NCBI GenBank assembly: GCA_025846845.1
Contig: JAOYTL010000014.1
Coordinates: forward strand, 62,001 to 126,000
Length of the DNA: 64,000 nt
Direction of reading: 5' to 3'
DNA from: Alloboseaceae bacterium BT-24-1
GTDB taxonomy: Bacteria; Pseudomonadota; Alphaproteobacteria; Rhizobiales; Beijerinckiaceae
The notes under the pieces are model-generated. The model worked only from the letters and a program-made list of their open reading frames with translations, searched no databases and had not been told where the DNA came from. Position numbers and translations under genes: made by a program. Within the stretch, counting starts at the first letter, position 1. The number at the start of each line of letters is the position of its first letter. Of this stretch, positions 51,382 to 58,867 are shown one piece after another.

Positions 51382-53903
51382 TGCCTGATCTCCTGCTCGA
51401 ACTCTTTTCCGAGGAAGTCCCGGCGCGCATGCAGCGCAAGGCCGCCGAGGACCTGAAGAAGCTCGTCACCGATGCGCTGGTCGAGCGTGGCCTCGTCTAC
51501 GAGGGCGCCAAGGCCTTCGCGACGCCGCGCCGGCTCGCCCTCACCATCGCCGGCCTGCCGGTGCGTGGCCGCGATGTCCGCGAGGAGCGCAAGGGCCCGC
51601 GCGTTGGTGCGCCCGAGGCTGCCGTCCAGGGCTTCCTCAAGGCGGCGGGGCTCGCCTCGCTCGACCAGGCGACGATCGTAAGTGACCCCAAGAAGGGCGA
51701 CTCTTATGTCGCCGTGATCGAGAAGCCGGGGCAGGAGACGGTCGCGGCCATCGCCGAGATCGTGCCGGCGGTGATCCGTTCGTTCCCCTGGCCGAAATCG
51801 ATGCGCTGGGGCAAGGCCTCGGCCGAGAGCGGCTCGCTGCGCTGGGTCCGCCCGCTGCATTCGATCCTCTGCACCTTCGGCGCCGAGACCGAGGATCCGG
51901 AGGTCGTCGCCTTCGACGTCGACGGCATCAAATCCTCCAACATCACCTATGGCCATCGCTTCCATGCGCCCGGGCCGATCACGGTCAAGCGCTTCGAGGA
52001 CTATGTCGCCAGTCTGGAGCGGGCCAAGGTCGTCCTCGACGCCGACCGCCGCAAGGAGATCATCGCGACCGACGCCAAGAACCTCGCCTTCGCCGCCGGC
52101 CTCGAACTGGTCGAGGACGAGGGTTTGCTGGAGGAGGTCGCCGGCCTCGTCGAATGGCCGGTCGTGCTGCTGGGCGATTTCGAGGAGCGCTTCCTTGAGA
52201 TTCCCGGCGAGGCGATCCGCGCCACCATCCGCGCCAACCAGAAATGCTTCGTGCTGCGCGATCCCAACAGCGGCGAACTCGCCAACCGCTTCATCCCGGT
52301 CTCGAACCTGATGGCGAGCGATGGCGGCCTGGCGATCACCGCCGGCAATGGCCGGGTCGTTCGGGCACGCCTCTCCGACGCTGCCTATTTCTGGCAGACT
52401 GATCGCGGCCCGCTGCCCGATCTCGACACATTGGCGGATAGCGCGAACAAACTCGATCTGAACCTCTTGAAGCCGCTCGACCAGCGCATGGCCAAGCTCG
52501 ACAGGCTCGGCGTCGTCTTCCACGCCAAGCTCGGCACGCAAGGCGAGCGCGTGCAGCGTATCGCCGCGCTGGCGAAGGAACTGGCCCCGATCGTCGGCGC
52601 CGATCCGGCGCTGGCCGAGCGTGCGGCAAAGCTCGCCAAGGCCGACCTGCCGACCGAGATGGTCGGCGAGTTCCCCGAATTGCAGGGGCTGATGGGCCGG
52701 AAGTACGCCGAGCTGCAGGGCGAGAATCCCTCGGTCGCCGCCGCGATCGAGGAGCATTACAAGCCGCTCGGCCCCTCCGACCGCGTCCCGACCGATTCGG
52801 TCTCGGTCGCCGTCGCGCTCGCCGACAAGCTCGATACGCTCGTCGGCTTCTGGGCGATCGACGAGAAGCCGACCGGGAGCAAGGACCCCTATGCGCTGCG
52901 CCGCGCGGCGCTGGGCGTGATCCGGCTGGTGGTCGAGAATGGGGTGCGGCTGGAGCTCCGTGAAGCTGTAAGGAAGATCGTAGTAAATTCGCGCCGGAAA
53001 GAATTATACCATATTAGCGCTAATTTCGATGTTCCTTATCTTCGCATAGGGCGCTCGCACGAATTTATTGTTGTTGATTCCGGAGACTATTCAGAGGGTT
53101 TGTTGGAGTTTGTAAGCACCCAAATTGCACCTGAAGTCGATATACATGTGTTCAGAATTGACGATGGTAAGCCGCCTCAATCACTGACGGTTCCGCACGC
53201 CGACGCCGCTGCATCTCGTGGATTCCCGATGATGGCCGACCTCCTCTCCTTCTTCCACGACCGCCTGAAGGTGATGCTCCGCGACCAGGGCGCTCGCCAT
53301 GATCTGGTCGATGCGGTGCTCGCTGGCTCCCCTTCTCCCCTTGCGGGAGAAGGTGGCATCGCGTCAGCGATGACGGATGAGGGGTCTCGCGACGCGTCCG
53401 GCGAGGGCGGCGCGACCCCTCACCCCAACCCTCTCCCGCAAGGGGAGAGGGGGCAGGTCGGCGGTTCCGACGACCTCCTCCTGATCACCCGCCGCGTCGC
53501 AGCGCTCGGCCGCTTCCTCGAAACGGAAGATGGCAAGAGCCTGCTCGCCGGCTACAAGCGCGCCGCCAATATCCTCAAGGCCGAGGAGAAGAAGGACGGC
53601 GAGGGCGCTTTCGCGGCTAAGGCCGATCTCCAGCTCATCGCCGATGCCGGGCTGATCGAGGAGAAGGCGCTCGCGGTCGCACTCGCGCAGGCGACGCCGA
53701 AGGCGGAAGCGGCTGTCGCCGCTGAAGACTATGAGGGCGCCATGACGGCGCTCGCCGAGCTGAGGCCGGCAGTCGACGCCTTCTTCGACAAGGTCACCGT
53801 CAACGATCCCGATCCGGCCCTCCGCGCCAACCGCCTCAAGCTGCTGAACCAGCTGCGCGAGGCGACGCGCGCGGTGGCGGACTTCTCGCGGATTGCGGGT
53901 TAG
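51381..53903 (+). CDS. glyS: Glycyl-tRNA synthetase beta subunit with two in-frame insertions
   Basis: tRNA-binding subunit of glycyl-tRNA synthetase. The protein opens MPDLLLELFSEEVPARMQ and has the late HD-like segment ADLLSFFHDRLKVMLRDQGA and DDLLLITRRVAALGRFLETE. At 840 residues it is longer than the roughly 700 usual for the family. The excess is explained by two insertions: an AT-rich block (about residues 530-616) and a palindromic repeat element (residues 649-696). Both keep the reading frame. The core motifs on either side are intact, so the enzyme is probably active. Confidence 0.96.
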   Translation: MPDLLLELFSEEVPARMQRKAAEDLKKLVTDALVERGLVYEGAKAFATPRRLALTIAGLPVRGRDVREERKGPRVGAPEAAVQGFLKAAGLASLDQATIVSDPKKGDSYVAVIEKPGQETVAAIAEIVPAVIRSFPWPKSMRWGKASAESGSLRWVRPLHSILCTFGAETEDPEVVAFDVDGIKSSNITYGHRFHAPGPITVKRFEDYVASLERAKVVLDADRRKEIIATDAKNLAFAAGLELVEDEGLLEEVAGLVEWPVVLLGDFEERFLEIPGEAIRATIRANQKCFVLRDPNSGELANRFIPVSNLMASDGGLAITAGNGRVVRARLSDAAYFWQTDRGPLPDLDTLADSANKLDLNLLKPLDQRMAKLDRLGVVFHAKLGTQGERVQRIAALAKELAPIVGADPALAERAAKLAKADLPTEMVGEFPELQGLMGRKYAELQGENPSVAAAIEEHYKPLGPSDRVPTDSVSVAVALADKLDTLVGFWAIDEKPTGSKDPYALRRAALGVIRLVVENGVRLELREAVRKIVVNSRRKELYHISANFDVPYLRIGRSHEFIVVDSGDYSEGLLEFVSTQIAPEVDIHVFRIDDGKPPQSLTVPHADAAASRGFPMMADLLSFFHDRLKVMLRDQGARHDLVDAVLAGSPSPLAGEGGIASAMTDEGSRDASGEGGATPHPNPLPQGERGQVGGSDDLLLITRRVAALGRFLETEDGKSLLAGYKRAANILKAEEKKDGEGAFAAKADLQLIADAGLIEEKALAVALAQATPKAEAAVAAEDYEGAMTALAELRPAVDAFFDKVTVNDPDPALRANRLKLLNQLREATRAVADFSRIAG
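52964..53190 (+). other. AT-rich in-frame insertion within glyS
   Basis: Inside glyS, the stretch 52981-53160 has 74 G or C in 180 bases, about 41 percent by hand count, against clearly higher GC on both sides. Codons such as AAA, TTA, ATA and ATT, rare elsewhere in the window, are common. The residues (for example ELYHISANFDVPYLRIG and DIHVFRIDDGKPPQS) do not belong to the normal GlyS core. It looks acquired. No insertion-sequence ends, direct repeats or intein motifs were seen at its borders. Confidence 0.75.
53325..53468 (+). repeat. In-frame palindromic repeat element within glyS
   Basis: A 144-base element adds 48 codons between AVLA and DDLLL of GlyS. Its arms are CTTCTCCCCTTGCGGGAGAAG and CTCTCCCGCAAGGGGAGAG, each a small hairpin. 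The encoded peptide includes PLAGEGG, MTDEG and PHPNPLPQGERG, which are the translated hallmarks of a common alphaproteobacterial intergenic repeat. The same class lies between smc and dsbA (28436-28578). Confidence 0.85.
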
Positions 53904-53923
53904 ACGCGGGAAGCGCGACGCAG

Positions 53924-54063
53924 AACCCTCTCCTGTAAGGAGAGGGCAGGGTGAGGTGTAGGCCGCTGGACCAGCGGAGTGCTGCACTCACCGCGCGTCG
54001 GTTCAGGCTAACGATTCCGCTCCCGAACACCTCACCCCTACCCCTCTCCTTTCAGGAGAGGGG
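53924..54063. repeat. Palindromic repeat downstream of glyS
   Basis: Imperfect inverted repeat in the 330-base gap after glyS: AACCCTCTCCTGTAAGGAGAG and AGGGTGAGGTG on the left, CACCTCACCCCTACC and CTCTCCTTTCAGGAGAG on the right. It resembles the element inside glyS. The remainder of the gap up to 54233 shows no gene; a stem GGGGGGCCGGCTTTCGGCC lies about 30 bases before the next start. Confidence 0.8.
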
Positions 54064-54233
54064 ATCCCGCGCGTCCCTGGCTCTCGCCGGAGGCTGAAGC
54101 CCTCAGCCAGCTAACCCTTCCGGAACTTTTTCCCATGGCTCGACGTTCTCTTGCCTGAGACTGCTGCCTGCGAATGCGTCGCAGCTAGCGCCTCGGGGGG
54201 CCGGCTTTCGGCCGCGATAAGAGGATTTGAGTC

Positions 54234-54395
54234 ATGAGCCTTCTGATTTCGCTTCTGATCACCATTCTGGTGATCGCTCTGGTGCTTTATCTCGTTCGGA
54301 TGCTGCCGATCGACGGCAACATGAAGAACATCGTCCAGATCATCGTCATCATCATCGGCATCATCTCGCTGCTGCGTTATCTCGCGGTCTTCTAG
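54234..54395 (+). CDS. 53-residue two-helix membrane protein (Thivi_2564-like)
   Basis: A short reading frame beginning MSLLISLLITILVIALVLYL, then a polar turn with PIDGNMKNIVQ, then a second helix (IIVIIIGIISLLRYLAVF). Two membrane helices around an I-P-x-D-G/N-x-K turn resemble the small Thivi_2564-type membrane protein family. GAGG is 9 bases before the ATG at 54234. A terminator lies downstream at 54563-54596. Function is unknown. Confidence 0.75.
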   Translation: MSLLISLLITILVIALVLYLVRMLPIDGNMKNIVQIIVIIIGIISLLRYLAVF

Positions 54396-54409
54396 CCAAG
54401 GGGCCGCCG

Positions 54410-54496
54410 TCATGCTCGCCCCGTGGCGAGCGTCCATGCGAACATCGCCCGTGACTGGCGAGCACGTGGATGACCGGGACAAGGCCCGGCCATGGC
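54410..54496. repeat. Dispersed intergenic repeat (TGCTCGCC class), second copy
   Basis: Contains GTCATGCTCGCCCCGTGGCGAGCG and GTGGATGACCGGGACAAGGCC, matching pieces of the element at 45618-45710 in a rearranged order. It follows the 53-residue membrane protein gene. Confidence 0.6.
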
Positions 54497-54562
54497 GGTG
54501 GTGACGTTTCGGCAGCTGGATTGACGAATATCCCGCACTGATCCAGAATCTCATTGGTCCAG

Positions 54563-54596
54563 AGGGCCCCGGACGCGACCCGTCCCGGGGCCCTTT
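54563..54596 (+). terminator. Rho-independent terminator downstream of the 53-residue gene
   Basis: A strong stem AGGGCCCCGG-ACG / CGTCCCGGGGCCCT with a short loop is followed by TTT on the plus strand. It separates the small membrane protein from the uracil catabolism operon. Confidence 0.75.
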
Positions 54597-54603
54597 CCCG
54601 TTC

Positions 54604-54650
54604 GAGCATGGTCCGCAAAAAGTGGAATCGATCTTGCGACCAGACCATGC
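54604..54650. repeat. Short rhizobial-type palindrome before the URC operon
   Basis: CATGGTC (54607-54613) and GACCATG (54643-54649) flank a segment with AAAAAGTGGAA. On the minus strand it reads like the widespread rhizobial repeat that has a TTCCACTTTTT core between GATC-ATGC arms. It lies 25 bases upstream of the first URC gene, so it could affect its leader. Confidence 0.6.
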
Positions 54651-54674
54651 CCGACAGATCGAGCGATCGCCGCG

Positions 54675-55937
54675 ATGAATTCGCAGAACCGCACCACCCA
54701 TATCCGCCTGACCTCGCATCCCGAGCCCGGCAATGCCTCGACCCGCTTCCCGATCCAGTGGGGTGCCGGGACGCCGGAGGAACGCGGCCCCGTCATTGCC
54801 TCGACCACGGCGCCGGGGGACCGCAACTGCATCGGCGCCCATGGCGGCTCCTATTCGGTCTATCGCGCGCTCGCGATTTCCGCCCGCGCCATGAACCCGG
54901 CGCAGCGGCCGGACCTGACCAATACCCACCCGACCTCCGACATCCTGCCGCAGCCGCAATGGTTCGAGCCGGGCCGGATCGTCTCGCTCGATCCGTTCGG
55001 CCATCGCGTCGCGCAGGATTTCGGCAAGTGGATCGGCGAGGGCATCGACATCCGCCCGACCATCGCGGTGACCAAGGCGCGGCTCAATCTACCCGAGATC
55101 CTCGCCGCCATGGCCGGCCACCGGCTGGCGGCTGATGGCGCCATCCTGCACGGCTCCGGCGACATCAGCGTCACCAAGATCGCGGTCGATCCGGTCTGGC
55201 ATCTGCCGGGCATCGCCGAGCGCTTCGCCACCAGCGAGAACGAATTGCGCCGCACGCTGTTCGAGCAGACCGGCGGCATGTATCCCGAGCTGGTGACGCG
55301 GCCGGACCTCAAGGTCTTCCTGCCGCCGATCGGCTCGATCACCGCCTATGTCATCGGCGAGGTCTCGGCGATTTGCGACCCTCGGAAGACGCTTGCCTGC
55401 CGCGTCCATGACGAGTGCAATGGCTCGGATGTTTTCGGCTCCGACATCTGCACCTGCCGGCCCTATCTGGTGCATGGCATCGAGGAAGCGGTGAAGGAGG
55501 CGCAGGCCGGCGGCGTCGGCCTGATCGTCTACAACCGCAAGGAGGGCAGGGCGCTCGGCGAGGTCACCAAGTTCCTCGTCTACAACGCCCGCAAGCGCCA
55601 GGAGGGCGGCGATTCGGCCGCGACCTATTTCGAGCGCACCGAATGCGTCGCCGGCGTGCAGGATGCCCGCTTCCAGCAATTGATGCCGGACGTGCTGCAC
55701 TGGCTCGGGGTGAAGAAGATCGACCGGCTGATGTCGATGTCGAACATGAAATACGACGCCATGGTCGAGAGCGGCATCGAGATCGGCGAACGCGTCGCCA
55801 TCCCGCCTGAACTGGTCCCGCCTGACGCCTCCGTCGAGATCGAGGCCAAGAAGGCGGCGGGCTACTACTCGCCTGACGGCACCCCTGGCGACAACGCACT
55901 CAAGGCCACTGTCGGCCGCGACCTTGAAAAGTTCTGA
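54675..55937 (+). CDS. GTP cyclohydrolase II-like protein of uracil catabolism (URC1-type)
   Basis: A 420-residue protein with a GTP cyclohydrolase II domain in its second half. The zinc site has the RibA spacing C-x10-C-x-C in HDECNGSDVFGSDICTC. The region equal to the RibA active-site loop reads NRKEGRALGEVTKFLVYNAR, which departs from the riboflavin-pathway consensus. The N-terminal half is extra. The neighbours, DUF1688 and uracil phosphoribosyltransferase, identify it as the Urc1-like protein needed for uracil breakdown, not riboflavin synthesis. The reaction it catalyses is not settled. Confidence 0.9.
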   Translation: MNSQNRTTHIRLTSHPEPGNASTRFPIQWGAGTPEERGPVIASTTAPGDRNCIGAHGGSYSVYRALAISARAMNPAQRPDLTNTHPTSDILPQPQWFEPGRIVSLDPFGHRVAQDFGKWIGEGIDIRPTIAVTKARLNLPEILAAMAGHRLAADGAILHGSGDISVTKIAVDPVWHLPGIAERFATSENELRRTLFEQTGGMYPELVTRPDLKVFLPPIGSITAYVIGEVSAICDPRKTLACRVHDECNGSDVFGSDICTCRPYLVHGIEEAVKEAQAGGVGLIVYNRKEGRALGEVTKFLVYNARKRQEGGDSAATYFERTECVAGVQDARFQQLMPDVLHWLGVKKIDRLMSMSNMKYDAMVESGIEIGERVAIPPELVPPDASVEIEAKKAAGYYSPDGTPGDNALKATVGRDLEKF

Positions 55938-55945
55938 TCCCGCCT

Positions 55946-57163
55946 ATGCCTGACTCCAATCCCGACGCCGTCCGCCTGCTGCTCAAGCCGGCTGCCGTTC
56001 GCGAGCGCGCGCATGAAATGCTGAGGCTCGGCCTTGAAGGCCGGCTGGCGCATTTCAGCGTCCATACCGAGCGGCTTTCGCCCTGTGCGGCCTATGTGGT
56101 CGAGACGATCCGCCAGAACTATCCCGCGCTCGACATCCCCTTCCATGCCCGCTGGCGCCACTTCGTCATCGCCGGCATGGATCGCTGGAAGGTGCTGGAC
56201 GCCGGGGCCCAGTTCGCGGACGCCCGGGCCAGGGGGCAGGCTGCTTACGACCTCGCCGTGGTCAGCGTCCTGCTCGATGCCGGCGCCGGCGCCGATTGGC
56301 GCTATCGCGATGCGGTGACCGGCCAGAGCATCGGCCGTTCGGAAGGGTTGGCGCTGGCCTCGCTCGACATGTTCGCTGCCGGCGCCTTCTCCAGCGATCC
56401 GGCAGAGCCATTGCGGGTCGACAGCGAGGCGCTCAGGCATCTCGATGCCGCGGCGCTGGCCAAGGGGTTCCAGGTCTCGGACGGCAATCCGCTTGTAGGA
56501 TTGGGGGGGCGCGCTGCGCTGCTCAACCGCCTCGGCGAGGAGCTGGAGAAGCATGGGCTCACTCGGCCGGGCGATCTGTTCGACCGGCTGATGGAGGCGG
56601 CCGAGGGCCGCTCGATCCGCGCCGCCTACATCCTCTCACAGGTGCTGGAGGTGCTCGGTGGCATCTGGCCGTCGCGCCTGAGCTATGCCGGCATCGCGCT
56701 CGGCGACAGCTGGAAGCATCCGCTGATCGCGCCGGGAGAGGTGACGGCCGGCATCGTGCCGTTCCACAAGCTCTCGCAATGGCTGAGCTATTCGCTGATC
56801 GAGCCGCTCCAATGGGCCGGCATCCAGGTCGTCGGCATCGACGATCTCACCGGCCTGCCGGAGTACCGCAATGGCGGGCTCCTTCTCGACTTCGGCGTGC
56901 TCGCGCTCAAGGATCCGGCCGATGCGGTACGCGGCCACGAGGTCGGCTCGCAGCTCGTGGTGGAGTGGCGGGCGCTGACGGTTGCGCTGCTCGACAGGAT
57001 CGGCGAGTTGGTGCGCGCCGAGCTCGGCCTGAGCGCCGAGCAGTTGCCGCTCGCCAAGGTGCTGGAGGGCGGCACCTGGGCAGCCGGCCGTCGTATTGCG
57101 CGTGAGAAGCGCGAAGGCGGCGGTCCGCCCTTGACCATCGTCAGCGACGGCACGGTATTCTAG
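55946..57163 (+). CDS. URC4/Urg3 (DUF1688) protein
   Basis: A 405-residue protein of the DUF1688 family, known as Urc4 in Lachancea kluyveri and Urg3 in fission yeast. Typical segments are FHARWRHFVIAGMDRW, FQVSDGNPLVGLGGRAALL and PFHKLSQWLSYSLIEPLQ. It is required for growth on uracil as nitrogen source in yeast; its exact reaction is unproven. It starts 8 bases after the Urc1-like gene. Confidence 0.93.
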   Translation: MPDSNPDAVRLLLKPAAVRERAHEMLRLGLEGRLAHFSVHTERLSPCAAYVVETIRQNYPALDIPFHARWRHFVIAGMDRWKVLDAGAQFADARARGQAAYDLAVVSVLLDAGAGADWRYRDAVTGQSIGRSEGLALASLDMFAAGAFSSDPAEPLRVDSEALRHLDAAALAKGFQVSDGNPLVGLGGRAALLNRLGEELEKHGLTRPGDLFDRLMEAAEGRSIRAAYILSQVLEVLGGIWPSRLSYAGIALGDSWKHPLIAPGEVTAGIVPFHKLSQWLSYSLIEPLQWAGIQVVGIDDLTGLPEYRNGGLLLDFGVLALKDPADAVRGHEVGSQLVVEWRALTVALLDRIGELVRAELGLSAEQLPLAKVLEGGTWAAGRRIAREKREGGGPPLTIVSDGTVF

Positions 57164-57197
57164 GCAACGACAAAAAGACGAAGGGGATCAGGACTGC

Positions 57198-57839
57198 ATG
57201 GCCACGAGCGCTAACGGCGTCACCGTCGTCGACCACCCGCTGGTGCAGCACAAGCTGACGCTGATGCGCGAGAAGGACCGCTCGACCAAGAGCTTCCGCC
57301 AGCTCTTGAACGAGATCGGCATGCTGCTCTGCTACGAGGTCACGCGCGACCTGCCGACCGAGCTGATCGAGATCGAGACGCCGCTGCAAAAGTCGATGCA
57401 GCCGGTGATTTCCGGCAAGAAGCTGGTGTTCGCGCCAATCCTGCGCGCCGGCGTCGGTTTCCTCGACGGCATGCTCGAGCTCGTGCCGGCCGCCCGCGTC
57501 GCCCATATCGGCCTCTATCGCGACCCGCAGACGCTGCAGGCGGTCGAGTATTATTTCAAGGCGCCGTCCGACATCGCCGACCGCATGATCGTGGTGATGG
57601 ACCCGATGCTGGCGACGGCGAACTCGGCAGTCGCGGCGGTCGACCGGCTGAAGGAGCGCGGCGCCAAGGATCTGCGTTTCGTCTGCCTGCTGGCTGCCCC
57701 CGAAGGCATCGCCCGCATGCGCGATTCTCATCCGGACGTCCGGATCTGGACCGCGGCGATCGACGAACGGCTCAATGACCACGGCTATATCGTGCCGGGC
57801 CTCGGCGACGCCGGCGACCGCATGTTCGGGACGCGCTAA
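57198..57839 (+). CDS. upp: Uracil phosphoribosyltransferase
   Basis: Makes UMP from uracil and PRPP. The 213-residue protein has the family layout VVDHPLVQHKLTLMREKDRSTKSFR and PILRAGVGFLDGML. The PRPP loop reads DPMLATANSAVAAVDRL, where most Upp proteins have D-P-M-L-A-T-G-G-S-A. In this operon it should supply the nucleotide form that enters the URC route (equivalent of Urc6). AAGGGG is upstream of the ATG. Confidence 0.94.
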   Translation: MATSANGVTVVDHPLVQHKLTLMREKDRSTKSFRQLLNEIGMLLCYEVTRDLPTELIEIETPLQKSMQPVISGKKLVFAPILRAGVGFLDGMLELVPAARVAHIGLYRDPQTLQAVEYYFKAPSDIADRMIVVMDPMLATANSAVAAVDRLKERGAKDLRFVCLLAAPEGIARMRDSHPDVRIWTAAIDERLNDHGYIVPGLGDAGDRMFGTR

Positions 57840-57858
57840 GCTACGCACTTGAAGCTCC

Positions 57859-57891
57859 GGCGATATGCCCCTATCTTATGGGCATATCGCC
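57859..57891. promoter_or_regulatory. Perfect 12-base inverted repeat ahead of the Xre/RES module
   Basis: GGCGATATGCCC and GGGCATATCGCC form a perfect inverted repeat with a 9-base centre (CTATCTTAT). The right arm ends just before the AAGGAG of the antitoxin gene. It could be the operator for toxin-antitoxin autoregulation, a terminator for upp, or both; no T-run follows, which favours the operator. Confidence 0.65.
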
Positions 57892-57904
57892 AAGGAGCAT
57901 TGCC

Positions 57905-58333
57905 ATGGTTGCCCTGACTGCATTGGATGTCGTCGGTGGCCAGGCGGCGCTGGGCGGCCCCGCCGCCAGCAGCCGCGATCTCATCGCCGCCGTCCGCCGT
58001 GGCTTTCCGGTGCGGACGATCGAGCACGTCATCGAGAGCGGCCGGATGACGCTGACCGAGATCGACGAGCTCGTGCTGCCGCGGAAGACACTGAGCCACC
58101 GCCGCAAGATCGGGACGCTGACGACGGAGCAATCCGACCGGCTGATGCGCGCCGCACGCGTCATCGCCGAGGCCGAAGTCACCTTCGGCTCGCAGGACAA
58201 GGCCGGCCGCTGGCTGCGCCGCCCGACCAGCGCGCTCGATGGCGAGAAGCCGCTGGCGCTGCTCGACACCAGCGAGGGCGCGGCGCAGGTCGAGGCGCTG
58301 CTGGGGCGGATTGCGCACGGCATCGCCGCCTGA
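57905..58333 (+). CDS. Xre/MbcA/ParS-type antitoxin (DUF2384)
   Basis: A 142-residue antitoxin with an N-terminal helical DNA-binding part (SRDLIAAVRRGFPVRTIEHV) and the DUF2384 end: LRRPTSALDGEKPLALLDTSEGAAQVEALLG read in pieces. AAGGAG lies 6 bases before the ATG at 57905. Its stop overlaps the toxin start in TGATG. It should repress its own promoter through the inverted repeat upstream. Confidence 0.92.
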   Translation: MVALTALDVVGGQAALGGPAASSRDLIAAVRRGFPVRTIEHVIESGRMTLTEIDELVLPRKTLSHRRKIGTLTTEQSDRLMRAARVIAEAEVTFGSQDKAGRWLRRPTSALDGEKPLALLDTSEGAAQVEALLGRIAHGIAA

Positions 58334-58770
58334 TGAAGGTCTGGCGCGTCGCCCGCGCCGCCTTCGCCGACCTGAGCGGCGAGGGAGCGCGGCTCTATGG
58401 CGGGCGCTGGAACTCCCCCGGATGGCCTGTCGTCTACACCGCCGAGAATCCCGCCCTCGCTATCCTGGAGGTGCGGGTCCATCTCGACCTCACGCCGGAG
58501 CTGATTCCGGACGACTATGTTCTGATCGAGATCGAGACTGGGCAGGCCTCGATCTGTGAAGCCGATCCTGTGGCGCAGGAGCCGCAGGCGCTGGGCGATG
58601 CCTGGCTCGCTGCGGGTGCAACCGCGCTCCTGAAGGTGCCGTCCTTCATCGCACCACGGAGCTTCAATGTCCTGGTCAACCCGCGTCATCCGAACGCGGC
58701 CGGGATCAGGGTCCTCACGACGCAGCCCTTCGACTTCGACCGGCGGCTGTGGCTGCCGCTGACCGAATGA
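58333..58770 (+). CDS. RES domain toxin (MbcT-like)
   Basis: A 145-residue toxin with the conserved RES residues: ARLYGGRWNSPGWPVVYTAE, the glutamate in PALAILEVRVHLD, and the serine of APRSFNVLVNPRHPNA. RES toxins such as MbcT degrade NAD+, lowering the cell's NAD pool. The order antitoxin then toxin with overlap is standard. Confidence 0.92.
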   Translation: MKVWRVARAAFADLSGEGARLYGGRWNSPGWPVVYTAENPALAILEVRVHLDLTPELIPDDYVLIEIETGQASICEADPVAQEPQALGDAWLAAGATALLKVPSFIAPRSFNVLVNPRHPNAAGIRVLTTQPFDFDRRLWLPLTE

Positions 58771-58776
58771 CGCCGC

Positions 58777-58804
58777 AAAAAACCCGCCCCGTTGCCGGGG
58801 CGGG
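58777..58804 (-). terminator. Terminator for the DUF1236 gene
   Basis: CCCGCCCCG-TTGC-CGGGGCGGG is a perfect 9-base stem. On the minus strand it is followed by six T residues, so it is a good terminator for the DUF1236 gene; it also lies just after the RES toxin stop. Confidence 0.88.
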
Positions 58805-58867
58805 CCTTGCGATCCGGATGGTCACTCAGGCCGTGATGGCGCGAGCGGCAAGCGGATCGACCTCAGA

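Noticed and set aside
52964..53190. Intein or group I/II intron as explanation of the glyS AT-rich block
   Set aside because: Too short for an intein, no N- or C-terminal splicing motifs, and no intron structure is visible; the frame is simply continuous.
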